Part shown: piece by piece, positions 9,165 through 16,725 of the stretch
Position numbering within the stretch: position 1 is the stretch's first letter
Layout of the letters: every line of letters starts with the position of its first letter
Assembly: GCA_036387315.1 (NCBI GenBank)
Contig: DASVTY010000006.1
Span: 62,001 to 126,000, forward strand
From: JALZCH01 sp036387315
GTDB taxonomy: Bacteria > Acidobacteriota > Blastocatellia > Pyrinomonadales > Pyrinomonadaceae
Reading direction: 5' to 3'
Length of the DNA: 64,000 nucleotides
Translations under genes and position numbers: made by a program
The notes under the pieces: model-generated
What the model was told of the DNA's origin: nothing
What the model saw: the letters and a program-made list of their open reading frames with translations, nothing else
Databases searched by the model: none

Positions 9165-9193
9165 TTGAAATCAAACGACATCATCATTAATAT
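9165..9193 (+). promoter_or_regulatory. Candidate sigma-70-type promoter of purine operon
   Basis: TTGAAA (9165-9170) and TAATAT (9188-9193) are separated by exactly 17 bases and lie about 43 bases before the leader ORF start. This is a pattern match only. Confidence 0.45.
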
Positions 9194-9235
9194 AAAATAG
9201 AAGACTCCATAAAATTAGTGAAGGAGTAACAGCAA

Positions 9236-9307
9236 ATGTCAGCAGCTTCAAATGTTCAGGCAAATAATCCATCTACTTTCATTTATACTGAGCAATTAAC
9301 TAAATGA
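9236..9307 (+). CDS. 23-residue leader ORF overlapping allB
   Basis: ATG 9236 is preceded by GAAGGAGTAACAGCAA, an excellent Shine-Dalgarno at good spacing, and encodes 23 residues (MSAASNVQANN through TEQLTK). Its TGA overlaps the allB ATG in an ATGA arrangement, so translation of allB is probably coupled to it. allB has no ribosome-binding site of its own. It is either a regulatory leader peptide or the surviving stub of a former first gene of the operon. Confidence 0.6.
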   Translation: MSAASNVQANNPSTFIYTEQLTK

Positions 9308-10659
9308 GCAAGCCAGACCTAATTATTCGCAGTCGCCGGGTTGTTATGACGGAAACCATAGGCTCAGCTTCGGTGCATATACGCGACGGTATTATTGTGG
9401 GTTTGGGAAAATGGGATGAAATTCCTGCTCAAACAACGCTTGTAGATGCAGGTGAGGCGGTGGTAATGCCGGGATTGGTTGACGCCCACGTTCACGTCAA
9501 CGAACCGGGACGCACCGAATGGGAAGGATTTATGACTGCGACGCGCGCCGCGACGGCGGGCGGTGTGACAACGCTGGTTGATATGCCGCTTAATAGCATT
9601 CCGCCGACAACGACGCTAAACGGATTTTCGGAAAAGCTCGCGGCTGCAAAAGGTCAATGCTGGATAGACGTTGCTTTCTGGGGCGGCGTAATACCGGGTA
9701 ACACTAAAGAATTAGAACCGCTTTTGAATGCGGGAGTTCGGGGCTTTAAATGCTTTTTGATACATTCGGGCGTGGATGAGTTTCCACACGTTACAGAGTC
9801 GAATTTGTTTGAAGCGATGCCTGAATTGGCTAGATTAAACTCGGTTCTGCTTGTTCACGCCGAAGTTCCCGAACCGATTGAAACGGCTGCCGAAGAACTA
9901 AAAGACAGCAATCCGCAAGATTATCAAACCTTTCTAAAATCGCGTCCGAGAGCGTCTGAAAATGAAGCCGTCGCGTTGATGATTCGACTATGCCGCGAAA
10001 CCGGAGCGCGAGTTCATATCGTGCATCACTCTTCCTCAGATGTTTTGCCCTTATTGAAAACGGCGCGGGAAGAAGGATTGCCGTTGACAATCGAAACCTG
10101 CCCGCATTATCTGACTTTTGCGGCGGAGGAAATTCCCAACGGCGCGACTCATTTCAAATGCTGCCCGCCGGTGCGCGAGCGCGAGAATCGGGAAAAACTC
10201 TGGGCGGCGTTGGCTGACGGCACAATTGATATGATTGTCTCCGATCATTCGCCCTGCACGCCGAATTTGAAATTACTGGAAACAGGCGATTTTCTCGAAG
10301 CCTGGGGCGGCATTGCGGCTTTGCAATTTAGCTTGCCCGCAATCTGGACGCAATTGCAAAAGCGCGGATTCGGTTTGCAGGAGCTATCTCGCTGGATGTC
10401 ATCAGCGCCCGCAAAGCTGGCTGGTTTGGATAAGCGCAAAGGCAAACTTGCAGCCGGTTACGATGCTGATATAGTTATTTTTCAACCGGAAAAAGAATTC
10501 AAAGTCATACCTGAAATTATCGAATTCAAAAACAAACTCACGCCGTATTCTGGAATGAGTTTGCGCGGCGTCGTTGAAGCGACTTATGTGCGCGGCAAAA
10601 AGGTTTACGAAAATGGACAGTTTGCCGCAAATCCTGAAGGCGAATTGATAACCAACTAA
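9304..10659 (+). CDS. allB: Allantoinase
   Basis: A 451-residue cyclic amidohydrolase that opens the hydantoin ring of allantoin to allantoate. The binuclear metal site is complete: DAHVHVNEPGR (Asp60, His62, His64), the Lys near 149 in GFKCFLIHSG that is carboxylated in the family, His185 in LVHAE, His241 in IVHHSS and Asp314 in VSDHSPC. The FKCFL and PCTPNLK features favour allantoinase over dihydroorotase or hydantoinase, and the neighbours (allantoicase, uricase) settle it. It is the second ORF of the purine operon, coupled to the leader ORF by ATGA and 18 bases before alc. Confidence 0.95.
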   Translation: MSKPDLIIRSRRVVMTETIGSASVHIRDGIIVGLGKWDEIPAQTTLVDAGEAVVMPGLVDAHVHVNEPGRTEWEGFMTATRAATAGGVTTLVDMPLNSIPPTTTLNGFSEKLAAAKGQCWIDVAFWGGVIPGNTKELEPLLNAGVRGFKCFLIHSGVDEFPHVTESNLFEAMPELARLNSVLLVHAEVPEPIETAAEELKDSNPQDYQTFLKSRPRASENEAVALMIRLCRETGARVHIVHHSSSDVLPLLKTAREEGLPLTIETCPHYLTFAAEEIPNGATHFKCCPPVRERENREKLWAALADGTIDMIVSDHSPCTPNLKLLETGDFLEAWGGIAALQFSLPAIWTQLQKRGFGLQELSRWMSSAPAKLAGLDKRKGKLAAGYDADIVIFQPEKEFKVIPEIIEFKNKLTPYSGMSLRGVVEATYVRGKKVYENGQFAANPEGELITN

Positions 10660-10677
10660 CGAAAGTTAAAATTTATT

Positions 10678-11679
10678 ATGGATTTTACCGAATTGATTGA
10701 TTTAGCTTCCGAAAAACTGGGCGGCGCGGTTTTATATGCCAATGACGATTTTTTCGCGCCGAAAGAAAATTTACTCAAATCTGCCGCGCCGATTTTTATC
10801 GAAGGCAAATACACGGATTTGGGGAAATGGATGGACGGCTGGGAAAGTCGCCGCCGCCGTTCACCTCGTTTGGACGAAAAATTTGATTGGTGCGTTATTC
10901 GTTTGGGTTTATCCGGCATTATTCACGGCGTTGTAGTGGATACGAGCTTTTTTCGCGGCAATTTTCCGTCGCATTGCTCTCTCGAAGCGTGTGCGATTGA
11001 CGGGCAGCCGAACGTCGAACAACTGCTCGATGCAAAAACCGAATGGAGGGAAATTCTTTCCATATCGGAATTGCAGGGCGATTCGCAAAATCCTTTTACA
11101 ATCAATTTTCCTCAGCGTGTTACGCATTTGCGGTTTAAAATTTATCCAGACGGCGGCGTCGCGCGTCTGCGAGCTTTTGGCGAGGTCGTGCCGGATTGGA
11201 GTGCTTTGCGCCGAAGGATGAGCGAGATTGATTTAGCGGCTGTCGAAAACGGCGGAACCGTGTTGGAAGCGAGCGATATGTTCTTCGGACACAAACACAA
11301 TCTGATTATGCCCGGACGCGCTCAAGATATGAGCGACGGCTGGGAAACAAAACGGCGGCGCGGCGAAGGTTATGATTGGTGCATCATCAAGCTCGGCAAC
11401 GAGGGAACTATCAAGCGCGTTGAAATAGATACTTCGCACTTCAAGGGCAATTACCCGGAAAGCTGTTCGATTGAAGTTTGCCGCGCAAGCGACGATGCGA
11501 ATTTCGATGAGCTTGAGTGGCAGGAATTATTACCTAATTCTAAACTCCAAGCACATACGAGACACGCCTTTGTTGATGAAATAAAAGATTGCGGCGCGGT
11601 CACGCACGTCCGATTTAATATTTTCCCGGACGGCGGCGTCAGCCGTTTGCGTCTTTACGGGAGAATTGCGGAAAAATGA
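10678..11679 (+). CDS. alc: Allantoicase
   Basis: A 333-residue protein of two tandem allantoicase repeats (about 1-165 and 180-330). Each repeat carries the same blocks: MDGWESRRRR with DWCVIRLG and VDTSFFRGNFP in the first, and SDGWETKRRR with DWCIIKLG and IDTSHFKGNYPE in the second, then PDGGVARLR/PDGGVSRLR. The enzyme splits allantoate to ureidoglycolate and urea in the cytoplasm. Bacteria more often use allantoate amidohydrolase, so the allantoicase route, which releases urea, is informative. It overlaps uraD by 4 bases (ATGA), so translation is coupled. Confidence 0.96.
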   Translation: MDFTELIDLASEKLGGAVLYANDDFFAPKENLLKSAAPIFIEGKYTDLGKWMDGWESRRRRSPRLDEKFDWCVIRLGLSGIIHGVVVDTSFFRGNFPSHCSLEACAIDGQPNVEQLLDAKTEWREILSISELQGDSQNPFTINFPQRVTHLRFKIYPDGGVARLRAFGEVVPDWSALRRRMSEIDLAAVENGGTVLEASDMFFGHKHNLIMPGRAQDMSDGWETKRRRGEGYDWCIIKLGNEGTIKRVEIDTSHFKGNYPESCSIEVCRASDDANFDELEWQELLPNSKLQAHTRHAFVDEIKDCGAVTHVRFNIFPDGGVSRLRLYGRIAEK

Positions 11680-12191
11680 GCGAAAGGTTAGATGAGCTAA
11701 ATCAAGCCGCAAAAGAAACGGCGAAAGCACGATTTCTCGATTGCTGCGGCTCGCAAAATTGGGCGCAGAAAATGACCGAAGCGCGTCCATTTGCCGATGT
11801 CGCGGCTTTGATAAAACAAGCCGAACAAATCTGGCTAAATCTCGAACCTCAGGATTGGCTCGAAGCGTTTGCTTCTCATCCGAAAATCGGCGCACGAAAA
11901 GCCGCCCCGAAACAGCAAATCCAGTCTGCCGAATGGTCGCGCGTTGAGCAATCCGGCACTCGCGCCGCAGCCGATTCGGTGTTGGACGCATTAGCGGAAG
12001 CTAACCGTTTGTATGAAGAGAAATTCGGGTTTATATTTATCGTTTGTGCGTCAGGAAAAAGCGCGGAAGAAATGCTCGACCTTTGCCGTCGGCGTCTAAA
12101 CAATGATGCAGATTCAGAAATTCGCATCGCGGCTGACGAGCAGAGAAAAATAATGGAAATCAGATTAAAGAAATTGCTGGAAATCGAATGA
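11676..12191 (+). CDS. uraD: OHCU decarboxylase
   Basis: A 171-residue 2-oxo-4-hydroxy-4-carboxy-5-ureidoimidazoline decarboxylase, the last step from urate to S-allantoin. Visible family motifs are FASHPKIGARK (the HPxIG motif with the catalytic His nearby) and EKFGFIFIVCASGKSAEEML, followed by the RLNNDADSEIRIAADEQRKI helix typical of the C-terminus. Length is normal. Start overlaps alc and its stop overlaps uraH, both as ATGA. Confidence 0.95.
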   Translation: MSERLDELNQAAKETAKARFLDCCGSQNWAQKMTEARPFADVAALIKQAEQIWLNLEPQDWLEAFASHPKIGARKAAPKQQIQSAEWSRVEQSGTRAAADSVLDALAEANRLYEEKFGFIFIVCASGKSAEEMLDLCRRRLNNDADSEIRIAADEQRKIMEIRLKKLLEIE

Positions 12192-12529
12192 GCGCAATCA
12201 CCACCCATATTTTAGATGTTTCAAAGGGCTGTCCGGCACGCGGCGTATCGGTAACGCTTGAGCGGCAATCGTCAATGGGTTGGGAAATCATCGGTAACGG
12301 CGCGACGGATGAAGACGGGCGTCTGCGCGATTTGCTGGATTCGGAAGCGATTTTGCAGACTGGAAATTACCGACTTACTTTTGACACCGGAAATTATTTT
12401 GCGCAACAGCAAATCGAAGGATTTTATCCGCAGGTAACCGTAGCTTTTGCCGTGCGCGAGGCGGCACAGCATTATCACGTTCCATTGCTCCTGAGTCCTT
12501 TCGGTTACTCAACTTATCGCGGAAGCTAA
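12188..12529 (+). CDS. uraH: 5-hydroxyisourate hydrolase (transthyretin-like)
   Basis: A 113-residue transthyretin-related protein that hydrolyses 5-hydroxyisourate made by uricase. The N-terminal THILDVSKGCPARG with the active-site His, and the C-terminal tetrapeptide YRGS that marks the enzyme against true transthyretin, are both intact; HYHVPLLLSPFGYSTYRGS ends the chain exactly as expected. It is coupled to uraD by a 4-base overlap and ends 4 bases before the uricase start. Confidence 0.96.
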   Translation: MSAITTHILDVSKGCPARGVSVTLERQSSMGWEIIGNGATDEDGRLRDLLDSEAILQTGNYRLTFDTGNYFAQQQIEGFYPQVTVAFAVREAAQHYHVPLLLSPFGYSTYRGS

Positions 12530-12533
12530 AATT

Positions 12534-13379
12534 ATGTCAATCCAAATAGTTGATAACAATTACGGCAAGGCGCGTGTGCGCTTAATGAAGGTTGCGCGGC
12601 AGGGCGAGCGGCACGAATTGCAAAATCTGACCGTCAAAATTGCGTTTGAGGGAGATTTTACAGAGGTTCATACGACAGGCGATAACAGCCTTGTGCTGCC
12701 GACCGACACGATGAAAAACACGGTTTATACGCTGTCGCAGCAGACGCAGGAAATCGAAGAAATCGAAGTTTTTGCGATGCGTCTGGCTGATTATTTTCTG
12801 ACAAGTAACCCGCAAGTAACGCGAACTATCATCGAGATTGAGGAACACAATTGGACGCGCATCGCCGTCGGCAACGAGCCGCACCAACATTCTTTCATCA
12901 AAAGCGGCGATGAAAAACGCACGGCGATAATCAGCGCAACACGCGGCGGCGTGACTGTTGAATCAGGCATTGAAGATTTGATTGTTCTGAAAACAACCCG
13001 TTCGGGTTTTGTCGGTTATATCAAAGACCAATACACGACTTTGCCGGAAACGACGGACAGAATCTTCGCTACTTCAATCAAAGCAGCTTGGCGTTACGCA
13101 AACGCGGACGCGGCAACCGGCGACGCCTGGCGCGACGTGCGGCAAACAATTCTCGAAACTTTCGCCGAACACGACAGCCTTTCCGTTCAGCACACGCTTT
13201 ACGCGATGGGCGAAGCGGTGTTGGAGAAATTTCCCGACATTGCGGAAATCGCTTTCTCGCTGCCTAATATTCATTGTCTGCCGATAGATTTTACGCGCTT
13301 CGGTTTGGAGAACGACAACCGGATTTTTGTGCCGACAGACGAGCCGCACGGCTTGATAGAAGCCCGTTTGTCGCGTTAG
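12534..13379 (+). CDS. Urate oxidase (cofactor-free uricase)
   Basis: A 281-residue uricase that oxidises urate to 5-hydroxyisourate. Family marks are NNYGKARVRLMKV at the N-terminus, LPTDTMKNTVY with the active-site Thr-Asp, EIEEHNWTRI and NEPHQHSFIK, RIFATSIKAAWRY, and the closing QHTLYAMGEAVLEKFPDI. Two T-fold domains of equal size are expected. It follows uraH by 4 bases with no strong ribosome-binding site, so it is probably translated from the same coupled message. Gene order runs opposite to the reaction order. Confidence 0.95.
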   Translation: MSIQIVDNNYGKARVRLMKVARQGERHELQNLTVKIAFEGDFTEVHTTGDNSLVLPTDTMKNTVYTLSQQTQEIEEIEVFAMRLADYFLTSNPQVTRTIIEIEEHNWTRIAVGNEPHQHSFIKSGDEKRTAIISATRGGVTVESGIEDLIVLKTTRSGFVGYIKDQYTTLPETTDRIFATSIKAAWRYANADAATGDAWRDVRQTILETFAEHDSLSVQHTLYAMGEAVLEKFPDIAEIAFSLPNIHCLPIDFTRFGLENDNRIFVPTDEPHGLIEARLSR

Positions 13380-13437
13380 GGAAAATAACTAAACTCGAAT
13401 TTTAAAAAAACCGGTAATTATCATTTGCAAATTTGTT

Positions 13438-14775
13438 ATGACAACAACAATTTCTCAAGAATCAATGCAGGAAATAACGCGAGGGCTGCGATCATCTCTC
13501 GCTGACTTCGCATCACGTTATCCGGGCGAGTCGGCTCGCCGTCAGCCGGTACATACCGTTTACGGCGGAGCGCATTTATTTAAATCCGACACTGCGCCGC
13601 GTCTCGGCACGCTTGCGATGCGCTCGTTTGAAACGTATGCGCCGGACGCGCAGACTTTCGCGCGGGCGCTCGAATTCCCGGACAAGCTAGCCGATACAAT
13701 TTACGAGCGCGTGCGCGAAAAGCTCGCGCGCGAAGCGGTCGAAGATTTTCGCATTGATTTTGAAGACGGCTACGGCACGCGACCCGACGAGGAAGAAGAT
13801 GGACACGCCGTATCAGCCGCGCGTGAAGTTGCAAAAGGTCTTGAAGCAGGCACGCTGCCGCCTTTTATCGGCATCCGCATCAAAACATTTTCGGAAGAGC
13901 TTCACGCTCGCAGCATTCGCACGCTCGATTTGTTTCTGACAACATTAGCCGAACAAACCGGCGGACGCTTGCCTGAAAATTTTGTGATTACACTGCCGAA
14001 AATCATTTCGCCCGCGCAGGTAGCGACTCTCGCCGACATCTTCGATTTGCTTGAGCCGAAACTCGGTCTGCCGACAGGCTCGCTCAAAATGGAAATGATG
14101 GTGGAAACTACACAATCAATCATCAATGAACGCGGCGAATCGAATCTCCCGCAGTTGCTTGACGCGGCGCGGGGGCGCTGCATCGCCGCGCATTTCGGAA
14201 CTTACGATTACACCGCAAGTTGCAGCATCACCGCCGCCTGTCAGGATATGCTGCATCCAGCCTGTGATTTCGCGCGTCACGTAATGCAGGTCTCATTTGG
14301 CGGAACGGGAATCTGGCTGTCTGATGGTGCGACAAATATTATGCCCGTCGCGCCGCATCGCGGAGAGCTAACTGCTGAACAGGAAGCGGAAAACCGCAAC
14401 GTAGTGCATCGCGCCTGGAAACTGCATTACCAGCACATCCGACATTCGCTCACTAATGCTTTCTATCAAGGCTGGGATTTGCACCCGGCTCAGTTTCCGA
14501 CACGCTATGCTGCGGTTTATACATTCTTTCTCGAAGGCTTAGATCAAGCTTCAGAACGATTAAGCAATTTTGTCGCAAAGGCGGCGCAGGCTACGCTCGT
14601 CGGTGATGTTTTTGACGACGCGGCTACGGGGCAAGGGCTTCTCAATTATTTTCTCCGCGCGATTAACTGCGGCGCTCTGACCGAACGTGAAGCGCTGGAT
14701 TTAACCAGCCTTTCGCTGGATGAACTTCGGTCCGGTTCGTTTGTAAAGATTTTGCATAATCGGCAAAGGGTCTAG
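13438..14775 (+). CDS. DUF6986 CitE/malate-synthase-like aldolase
   Basis: A 445-residue protein of the HpcH/CitE aldolase superfamily. The TIM-barrel metal-binding parts are visible: FRIDFEDGYG after strand 2, IGIRIKTF, FVITLPKI and LKMEMMVETTQSI (the 'ie T' strand that in CitE-like enzymes binds Mg). A long C-terminal helical region (LHYQHIRHSLTNAFYQGWDL then HPAQFPTRYAAVY) is typical of the DUF6986 group. It begins 58 bases after the uricase stop, so it is probably the last operon gene. By family and context it may condense or cleave a glyoxylate-type product of allantoin breakdown; that reaction is inference. Confidence 0.75.
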   Translation: MTTTISQESMQEITRGLRSSLADFASRYPGESARRQPVHTVYGGAHLFKSDTAPRLGTLAMRSFETYAPDAQTFARALEFPDKLADTIYERVREKLAREAVEDFRIDFEDGYGTRPDEEEDGHAVSAAREVAKGLEAGTLPPFIGIRIKTFSEELHARSIRTLDLFLTTLAEQTGGRLPENFVITLPKIISPAQVATLADIFDLLEPKLGLPTGSLKMEMMVETTQSIINERGESNLPQLLDAARGRCIAAHFGTYDYTASCSITAACQDMLHPACDFARHVMQVSFGGTGIWLSDGATNIMPVAPHRGELTAEQEAENRNVVHRAWKLHYQHIRHSLTNAFYQGWDLHPAQFPTRYAAVYTFFLEGLDQASERLSNFVAKAAQATLVGDVFDDAATGQGLLNYFLRAINCGALTEREALDLTSLSLDELRSGSFVKILHNRQRV

Positions 14776-14805
14776 AGCGAATCAACATAGTATGTCCTTG
14801 TCAAT

Positions 14806-14861
14806 ACCGCGAACGGTAGTGAGCGGGTTTGATAATTGACCCGCTCACTACCGTTCGCGGT
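14806..14861. repeat. Perfect 23-bp inverted repeat
   Basis: Arms 14806-14828 and 14839-14861 are perfect inverted copies (ACCGCGAACGGTAGTGAGCG plus GGT) around a 10-base loop. There is no T tract after it, so it is not a classical terminator, although it follows the purine operon by 30 bases. A short outer match, CTAGAGCG at 14772 with CGCTCTAG near 14905, may mark the limits of a larger palindromic element. Confidence 0.75.
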
Positions 14862-14968
14862 GCTGAATCTGATGCCTGACTTAATCGGACACTGATTCCA
14901 TAACCGCTCTAGGGACATTTAGCGCGAATAATGGCTTGCAGCATTTTTCTTTGGTCACCCGGCGATCT

Positions 14969-15532
14969 TTAAGGTATTTTCACTTTTTCAGTCATCCGCC
15001 GCTTGATTTCAGTTTTAGCTGCTTTATCGGACAATATAACGTGATTTAAGTCTCGTACTTCTATCGTAAAACCGTTCGACATTGAAGTGTATTGAGCATT
15101 ACTTTTATCTACTTTCCAAGCGTTAAGAGGCAAATTTAACTTCATTGATAATTCTCTGACAAACTCGGTAATACTGCTCCATTTAATCGGAGGGTTAAAG
15201 AGAATATCAATTTCAACGAGTTTGTCATCAAGATAAGTATTCACTACACCGGCAGCTTCATCATTCGGTCTGGAGCTTAGAGATAAGCTGACTCCGATTT
15301 CATTTCGTCTTTTCTTACCGCTTAATCCTAAATCAGGAGCCGCTTCTCTGGTTTCCTCAATTGACATTCCCAGACGCAAACCAAGCAATTCGGGTGAATC
15401 TTTCGGAGTTGAAATGTGTTCTGCTGATTTTAATTCTTTCAAATTCTGAGTTGTTTGCGCGCCAAAGTTTTGCGCGGCAAACGACAAGGGAAACAATAAA
15501 ACAACAAGCAATAAAAAAAGCGAAGTTTTCAT
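14969..15532 (-). CDS. Hypothetical secreted protein
   Basis: A 187-residue protein with a signal peptide (MKTSLFLLLVVLLFPLSFAA then QN). The mature part carries LLGLRLGMSIEETREAAPDL, a pattern seen in small secreted proteins of unknown role in Acidobacteriota-like genomes in which a 'G-x-x-[LI]-G-x-[ST]' turn begins a small alpha/beta domain, and VNTYLDDKLVEIDILFNPPI. No catalytic motif is visible. It stands alone, convergent with the purine operon and 173 bases upstream of the era stop in the same direction. Confidence 0.6.
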   Translation of the reverse strand: MKTSLFLLLVVLLFPLSFAAQNFGAQTTQNLKELKSAEHISTPKDSPELLGLRLGMSIEETREAAPDLGLSGKKRRNEIGVSLSLSSRPNDEAAGVVNTYLDDKLVEIDILFNPPIKWSSITEFVRELSMKLNLPLNAWKVDKSNAQYTSMSNGFTIEVRDLNHVILSDKAAKTEIKRRMTEKVKIP

Positions 15533-15705
15533 TCAATTACACCAGCCTTTTCTTTTGTAATTGACGATTCGGTTCGTTTTCTTTTGCGCTAATATTCAAA
15601 AAAAAGCCGGGAATCTGTTGCAGGAAAGATATTTATCATTTCATAGAAAATAATAAAGCCATTATTGTTTTGTCTCAGTCGCGTTATTTATGAGGTCGGT
15701 CGCAG

Positions 15706-16725
15706 TTATTTGTTGATGCCCATTTCGTTAAGCGCGGTCGGGCGATTGCGCCAGTCTTCTTCTACTTTGACGAAAAGCTCCAGATAGATTTTTTTGCCGA
15801 GCAGTTTTTCGATGTCGCGGCGCGCTTCCGTGCCGATTTGCTTTAATTTCAAACCGCCTTTGCCGATGATGATTGCCTTTTGCGACGAGCGTTCGACGAA
15901 AATCGCACAGAAAATCCTGGTTTTCTTAGGGTCGGATTCGTCAAACATTTCCGTCACGACGGCGGTTTCGTATGGAATTTCTTCGCCGGTTGATTCGAGA
16001 ATCTTTTCCCTGACCATTTCGGCGACAATCTGGCGCACGGGCTGGTCTGTCATTTCATCTTCGCTGAAAATCTTCTCTCCGGCGGGCAAATGTTTGACGA
16101 TTTCGCCCAAAAGCAAATCAATCGCTTCGCCTTTGAGAGCTGAAATCGGAATCACTTCGCGCCATTCGTACTCTTTTGCGTACCAGTCAATCAGCGGCAG
16201 CAGCTTGCCTTTTTCCCGAATTTTATCAATTTTATTCAAAACCAGAATCGCGGGTTTCTCGGATTGTTTGATTAAATCAAGCACAAAACGGTCGCCGTTG
16301 CCAGTCGGCGCGGCGGCGTCGCGCATCAGGCAAACAACGTTAACCGAAGCGAGCGCGTCGTGAACCATCGCCATCATTCGGCGATTTAAGAGATGTCCGG
16401 GTTTGTGAATTCCGGGCGTGTCAACAAAAACGATTTGCCCGTCGGGGCGCGTCACAACGCCTTGAATCCGGTGGCGCGTCGTCTGCGGTTTGTTGGAAAC
16501 GGCGGCGATTTTTTCGCCGACCAGATGATTAAGCAGCGTTGATTTTCCCGCGTTCGGGCGTCCGATTAACGCGGCGTAACCGCTGCGATAATCTTCAGGC
16601 GAGCTTTCCGGCTTCTCCGGTCTGTTTTCTTGTGTCGTGCCCAAAAAGCCCGCCATTAACGATTCAAAATCGTCATTCGGCTGACTCTCAACTCTCGACT
16701 CTTGACTCTCGACTCTTTTAGCCAT
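15706..16725 (-). CDS. era: GTPase Era with repeat-encoded N-terminal extension
   Basis: A 339-residue Era, the GTPase that binds 16S rRNA 3' end during 30S maturation. G motifs are clear: GRPNAGKST (P-loop), the switch I Thr in PQTTRH, DTPGIH, NKID and SALKG; the KH domain shows IIIGKGGLKLKQIG. Normal Era proteins are about 300 residues; here some 45 residues precede the P-loop region. The start of that tail (RVESQESRVESQ) is encoded by five 7-base repeat units at 16683-16717. The ATG overlaps the stop of the upstream TPR gene as TAATG, so the two are translationally coupled. An internal start after the repeat is possible. Confidence 0.95.
   Translation of the reverse strand: MAKRVESQESRVESQPNDDFESLMAGFLGTTQENRPEKPESSPEDYRSGYAALIGRPNAGKSTLLNHLVGEKIAAVSNKPQTTRHRIQGVVTRPDGQIVFVDTPGIHKPGHLLNRRMMAMVHDALASVNVVCLMRDAAAPTGNGDRFVLDLIKQSEKPAILVLNKIDKIREKGKLLPLIDWYAKEYEWREVIPISALKGEAIDLLLGEIVKHLPAGEKIFSEDEMTDQPVRQIVAEMVREKILESTGEEIPYETAVVTEMFDESDPKKTRIFCAIFVERSSQKAIIIGKGGLKLKQIGTEARRDIEKLLGKKIYLELFVKVEEDWRNRPTALNEMGINK
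16683..16717. repeat. Five 7-base units in frame inside era
   Basis: Thirty-five bases consist of five units GACTCT(C/T), with slight variation (AACTCTC once). In era, on the minus strand, they encode residues 4-15. The same array size is found in rsmI at 22237-22271 with a different unit. Confidence 0.75.

Noticed and set aside
14806..14861. Terminator of the purine operon
   Set aside because: The stem is strong, but no T tract follows and the arms look like a repeat element; it may still affect transcription, so it is listed as a repeat.
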